6,157 nucleotides of DNA, taken from JAPLKB01 sp964429485 (GTDB lineage Bacteria; Desulfobacterota; Syntrophorhabdia; Syntrophorhabdales; Syntrophorhabdaceae). The translations under genes and the position numbers were made by a program. Shown here one piece after another: positions 5,463 through 6,157 of the stretch (position 1 is the stretch's first letter; every line of letters starts with the position of its first letter). The stretch spans positions 1-6,157 of the forward strand of contig CAYSBW010000093.1 in the NCBI GenBank assembly GCA_964429485.1, given 5' to 3'. The notes under the pieces were generated by a model. That model saw nothing but the letters and a program-made list of their open reading frames with translations, was not told where the DNA came from and did not search any database.

Positions 5463-6157
5463 TTATAATAAATTACGCTTAAAGTTAACTATTTCTATAA
5501 ACTTTCTAATATCATTCTCTATTAATTTTAATGAATTCTCCCAAAAACATTCATTTTTTATGTCTATATTTATTACTTTTGCTATATCTTCAATTTTATT
5601 TTTACCTGTTACAGATAATAGCTTTTCATACTCATTTATAAATGAATCTCCTCTTTTTAAATATTCAACATATAAACCTTTTGAAAATAATAATCCAAAA
5701 GCATATGGGAAATTATAATAATTATATTCTGCATCATAATAATGAGGTTTCCACAACCACATATATGGATGTAAAAATTCTTGATCTAACCCATCTCCAT
5801 AGGCTTCTTTTTGAGCCTCTATCATTAATTCTTTTATTTCATCTACACTAAGAGAACTATTTTCTCTTTTTCTAAATAAATTATCTTCAAATATAAATCT
5901 TGAGTATATATCAACTATAATTTGAGTACAATCACTTATATCATTTTCTAATATTGCTAGTGAATCTTCTTTATTCATCATTTTAATTGCAGCATTTTTT
6001 ACAATTGTCTCACAAAAAGTTGAAGCAGTTTCAGCAATTGGCATTGGATAATCACAATTCAAAATAGATTGTCCCTTTAAGCATTCTCCATGAAAACCAT
6101 GTCCTAGCTCATGAGCCATAGTTATAACATCACTGAAAGATCCACCAAAATTTAATA
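5463..6157 (-). CDS. M3 family oligoendopeptidase (PepF-like), C-terminal part (5' end outside window)
   Basis: This is a cytosolic zinc metallopeptidase family that cuts short peptides. The frame is open to the right edge: 12 residues ('LNFGGSFSDVIT') precede the first visible Met (6119), and they match the family pattern before the zinc site, so that Met is not the start. The HEXXH motif is H-E-L-G-H (6113-6099), with the two His as zinc ligands and Glu as general base. The third ligand is the Glu of 'AETASTF', 26 residues after the motif's Glu. Further on, 'KPHYY' and 'YYNFPYAFGLLF' are the C-terminal substrate-binding residues of the M3B group. The 230 visible residues are roughly the last third of a protein of about 600. 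The stop is TAA at 5463-5465, followed by AT-rich palindromic sequence but no clear terminator. Confidence 0.93.
   Translation of the reverse strand, partial: LNFGGSFSDVITMAHELGHGFHGECLKGQSILNCDYPMPIAETASTFCETIVKNAAIKMMNKEDSLAILENDISDCTQIIVDIYSRFIFEDNLFRKRENSSLSVDEIKELMIEAQKEAYGDGLDQEFLHPYMWLWKPHYYDAEYNYYNFPYAFGLLFSKGLYVEYLKRGDSFINEYEKLLSVTGKNKIEDIAKVINIDIKNECFWENSLKLIENDIRKFIEIVNFKRNLL

Noticed and set aside
5451..5464. 14-bp AT-only palindrome at the end of the M3 peptidase gene as a terminator
   Set aside because: The stem contains only A-T pairs and overlaps the stop codon. Such palindromes are common by chance in DNA this AT-rich.
5642..5851. Open frame of 69 codons on the + strand inside the M3 peptidase gene
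   Set aside because: It is antisense to well-conserved peptidase sequence, with no ribosome site and no recognisable product.

Overview
The window looks like two genomes joined end to end. By eye, nt 1 to about 3800 is moderately AT-rich (near 40% GC) and encodes proteins typical of a Gram-negative (diderm) bacterium. From about nt 3830 to the end it is very AT-rich (near 25% GC), with codon use and proteins typical of Clostridium-like Firmicutes. The left part includes a lipoprotein lytic transglycosylase of the MltD type, which implies an outer membrane. A Desulfobacterota-like source is my best guess for the left part, but the sequence alone does not prove it.

Left part: the 3' end of a GNAT acetyltransferase (+ strand) runs in from the left edge. 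It converges on mltD (- strand), a LysM-bearing lytic transglycosylase with its own promoter. Upstream of mltD lies the conserved def-fmt pair (- strand): peptide deformylase and methionyl-tRNA formyltransferase, which add and remove the formyl group on initiator Met. They are only 3 nt apart and surely co-transcribed.

Right part (all genes on the - strand, read from the right edge leftwards): the C-terminal third of an M3 oligoendopeptidase; a 58-residue charged helical protein with a dyad in its promoter region and a strong terminator; a patatin-like phospholipase with its own good promoter; and the 5' end of an oleate hydratase gene. The oleate hydratase piece carries a one-base frameshift and is cut off near nt 3800-3830, where the composition changes. 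Phospholipase and oleate hydratase side by side suggest a fatty-acid release and detoxification neighbourhood in the clostridial source.

The most important message for a reader is the junction. A clostridial gene is broken mid-domain and joined to the upstream region of a diderm def gene, with no visible transposase, integrase, attachment site or repeat. A chimeric assembly is the simplest explanation; a real transfer or rearrangement is possible but unsupported here. I see no clearly novel multi-gene system. The less ordinary items are the hidden oleate hydratase fragment, the 59-bp dyad before its start codon, the dyad before the 58-residue gene, and an FNR-like palindrome over the mltD -35 box.
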